DNA of 64,000 nucleotides from assembly GCA_900316075.1 (NCBI GenBank), contig ONBT01000010.1:40877-104876 (forward strand), written 5' to 3'. Below are positions 62,394 through 64,000 of the stretch, one piece after another. Made by a program: the position numbers and the translations under genes. Below the pieces are notes generated by a model. It ran no database searches. It worked only from the letters and a program-made list of their open reading frames with translations, and was not told where the DNA came from. The DNA is from an uncultured Lachnospiraceae bacterium. Lineage in GTDB: Bacteria > Bacillota > Clostridia > Lachnospirales > Lachnospiraceae. Position 1 is the stretch's first letter. Each line of letters begins with the position of its first letter.

Positions 62394-63569
62394 ATGACAA
62401 GAAAACTCGAGGTTTCAGAGCTTGCAAAGAATTATCCGGAATCGGATATCCGGAAGATGTTTGAATACGCCCGGGAGAATCCGGACATCATCAATATGAG
62501 TGCCGGGGATCCGAACTTTGAGACGCCCCAGTATGTGAAAGAGGCGGCAAAAAAGGCCATAGATGAGGGCTACACCCATTACTGCCCGACCCTGGGCATC
62601 CCGGAGCTTCGGTCAGCCATCGCCGACATGTATTCCCCCCTCTGGCCCGGTCTTCAGATGCACAATGTGGCCATCGGAGTCGGAGCCCTTGAATCCATGA
62701 CCCTGGCCCTTTTGGCCGTTTTGGACAAGGGGGATGAGGTCCTGCTTCCGGAACCCTATTTCACCAACTACCTGGGCCAGATTATGATCGCCGGAGGCGT
62801 TCCGGTCACGGTGCCGGTCAGTGAGGAGAAGGACTACATCGTGCAGGTGGAGGACCTGGAAAAGGCCCTTTCGGACCGGACCAAGGTCATCATTATTAAT
62901 TCCCCGAACAATCCCGTCGGCAGCGTGATGAAGAAGGAAGATATTCTGGCGGTCGCGGATTTTGCCAAAAAGCACGACCTCTTCATCTTTTCGGACGAGC
63001 CCTATGACAAGATTGTCTTCGGCGACGACTTCTTTTCCTTTGCCAATGTGGAAGAGGTCCGGGACCGATTATTTTTGTTTAACAGTTTTTCCAAGGCCTA
63101 TGCCATGACGGGCTGGCGCCTGGGCTATTGTATCTTCGACGCAAAGTTCGAATCCTACATCAGCCACATCCAGGAAGGCATGGTTTCCTGTGTCAACACC
63201 TTCATCCAGTATGCGGCTCTGGCCGCCCTTAAGGGCCCGCGGAACGAACAGAAGGCCATGGTAGCCGAATATGAAAAGCGGAGGGATATTGCCGTGGCCG
63301 GCTTCAATGCCATTCCCGGAATCTCCTGCAAGAATTTCACGGGCAGCTTCTATGCCTTCCTGAATATCAAAGCCTTCGGTAAGTCCTCGAGCGACTTCGC
63401 CTGGGAGCTTTGCAAGAATGCCCGGGTATCGACGGTTCCCGGGACGGCCTTCGGGGATTCGGGCGAAGGCTATATCCGTCTGGCCCTGACGACATCGGCA
63501 GAGGATCTCAAAGAAGCCATCCGCCGTATTGATTCCTACGTCCGAAAGGCTTATCCTGATGTCGTATGA
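62394..63569 (+). CDS. Pyridoxal-phosphate aminotransferase (class I/II)
   Basis: 391 residues from ATG 62394, where the homologous N-terminus (SELAKNYPESDIRKMF) begins; GAGG stands 10 bases upstream. An earlier in-frame ATG (62325) would translate the hairpin and is unlikely. Class I signature with the PLP lysine in FNSFSKAYAMTGWRLGY, the NSPNNPVGSV block, and the arginine of GYIRLALTTS near the C-terminus. Aspartate, alanine/valine or aromatic specificity cannot be chosen; proximity to liv suggests amino acid catabolism. Confidence 0.9.
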   Translation: MTRKLEVSELAKNYPESDIRKMFEYARENPDIINMSAGDPNFETPQYVKEAAKKAIDEGYTHYCPTLGIPELRSAIADMYSPLWPGLQMHNVAIGVGALESMTLALLAVLDKGDEVLLPEPYFTNYLGQIMIAGGVPVTVPVSEEKDYIVQVEDLEKALSDRTKVIIINSPNNPVGSVMKKEDILAVADFAKKHDLFIFSDEPYDKIVFGDDFFSFANVEEVRDRLFLFNSFSKAYAMTGWRLGYCIFDAKFESYISHIQEGMVSCVNTFIQYAALAALKGPRNEQKAMVAEYEKRRDIAVAGFNAIPGISCKNFTGSFYAFLNIKAFGKSSSDFAWELCKNARVSTVPGTAFGDSGEGYIRLALTTSAEDLKEAIRRIDSYVRKAYPDVV

Positions 63570-63650
63570 ATAATGTAAGGCCGGAAGTCCTCCTGTTTTT
63601 TCAAAGTAAGGCGGGCCGCCGGAAGAAATCTTCAGGAATCAGGTGCATGA

Positions 63651-64000
63651 ATGAAATTATTCTTCTATCAGTTCCGGGACTATGAGGAACTGGAATTTTG
63701 CGAGAAGTACAGCAAGGCATACGGAATCGAGTACGGGACGACGCCCCTCTACCCTTCGGTGGAAACGGCGGATCTGTGCAGAGGCTATGATGCGGTGTCG
63801 GTCAATCCTTCGGACATGTCGGCTCCGGTCCTTGAAAAGATGCATGCGGCCGGGGTGAAATATATCTGCGGCCGTTCCATCGGCTACGACCACATAGATC
63901 TGGCCGCAGCAAAGCGGCTGGGCATGCGGGTCTCGAATGCATCCTATCCTCCGGAGGCCGTGGCGAACTACGCCATCACCCTCATGCTGATGTGCCTTCG
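63651..64000 (+). CDS. D-2-hydroxyacid dehydrogenase, N-terminal part (3'-truncated)
   Basis: The first 116 codons of a protein that runs off the window. The N-terminal catalytic-domain pattern (YDAVSVNPSDMSAPVLEKM, then GVKYICGRSIGYDHIDLAAAKRLGMRVSNASYPPEAVANYAI) is that of D-lactate / VanH-type dehydrogenases. It would reduce pyruvate to D-lactate or a related 2-keto acid with NADH, with the Rossmann domain still to come. A ribosome site is weak (GGAATCAGGTG). Type within the family undecided. Confidence 0.85.
   Translation, partial: MKLFFYQFRDYEELEFCEKYSKAYGIEYGTTPLYPSVETADLCRGYDAVSVNPSDMSAPVLEKMHAAGVKYICGRSIGYDHIDLAAAKRLGMRVSNASYPPEAVANYAITLMLMCL

Overview
The window is a chromosomal segment of a high-GC (roughly 55-60 %, judged by eye) Gram-positive anaerobe of the class Clostridia, most likely Lachnospiraceae or a close relative. 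The evidence is a division/cell-wall cluster of Firmicutes order, AGGAGG-type ribosome binding sites, a single-chain pyruvate:ferredoxin oxidoreductase, a YtrA-type GntR/ABC unit, LytTR/GHKL signalling, a paired ACT/UPF0210 unit and a DUF4364-like gene. Nearly everything is core genome; I saw no prophage, insertion sequence, CRISPR array, rRNA or tRNA. The window cuts off thrC at the left edge and a D-2-hydroxyacid dehydrogenase at the right edge.

Layout. 1-4 kb: end of thrC, a CheY/CheX-like pair on the minus strand, a small membrane protein, citrate synthase (minus). 4-10 kb: a 6S RNA candidate with its own promoter, pheS-pheT, queA, lgt. 10-20 kb: the division/wall cluster mraZ-rsmH-ftsL-PBP-mraY-murD-ftsW-ftsQ-ftsZ, opened by a promoter with four MraZ boxes; murG, murC and ftsA are absent from it. 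20-33.5 kb: a beta-CASP nuclease, aminopeptidase P, polA, coaE, a long FtsA-like protein, a WalJ/YycJ-type hydrolase, the ACT/UPF0210 pair and an ABC-F ATPase. 33.8-40.6 kb: nifJ, a tail-anchored coiled-coil protein, a CBS/DRTGG manganese pyrophosphatase and a phosphopantetheinyl transferase. 40.7-44.3 kb: ilvN, ilvC, leuC, leuD. 44.4-54.6 kb: accessory signalling and transport (ECF sigma/anti-sigma pair, LytTR/GHKL two-component system followed by a heterodimeric ABC exporter, GntR-controlled ABC transporter). 54.7-64 kb: DUF4364-like gene and malic enzyme (minus), then livKHMGF, a cytidylate-kinase-like protein, an aminotransferase and the partial dehydrogenase.

How the genes fit together: the metabolism visible is fermentative (PFOR, malic enzyme, citrate synthase, probable D-lactate dehydrogenase) with branched-chain amino acid synthesis (ilvN, ilvC, leuCD) and uptake (liv). 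Cell division and peptidoglycan synthesis form one long transcription unit, and the accessory block is three sensor-plus-effector modules of the envelope-stress or peptide-response kind.

Most worth a second look: (1) a CheY operon partner whose N-terminus is four 29-residue repeats resembling the c-di-GMP-binding MshEN motif, fused to a CheX-like domain; (2) a short AT-rich word family (ATTATTCAT / ATTATTCTC and the related TATGACTAAT) far commoner than the base composition predicts; (3) a 170-nt multibranched, stem-closed element between ilvC and leuC; (4) a 6S RNA candidate in front of pheS; (5) the MraZ operator with neighbouring DnaA-box-like sites; (6) an FtsA-like protein with three beta-grasp-like C-terminal units. 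Counts and structures were derived by reading, not by computation.
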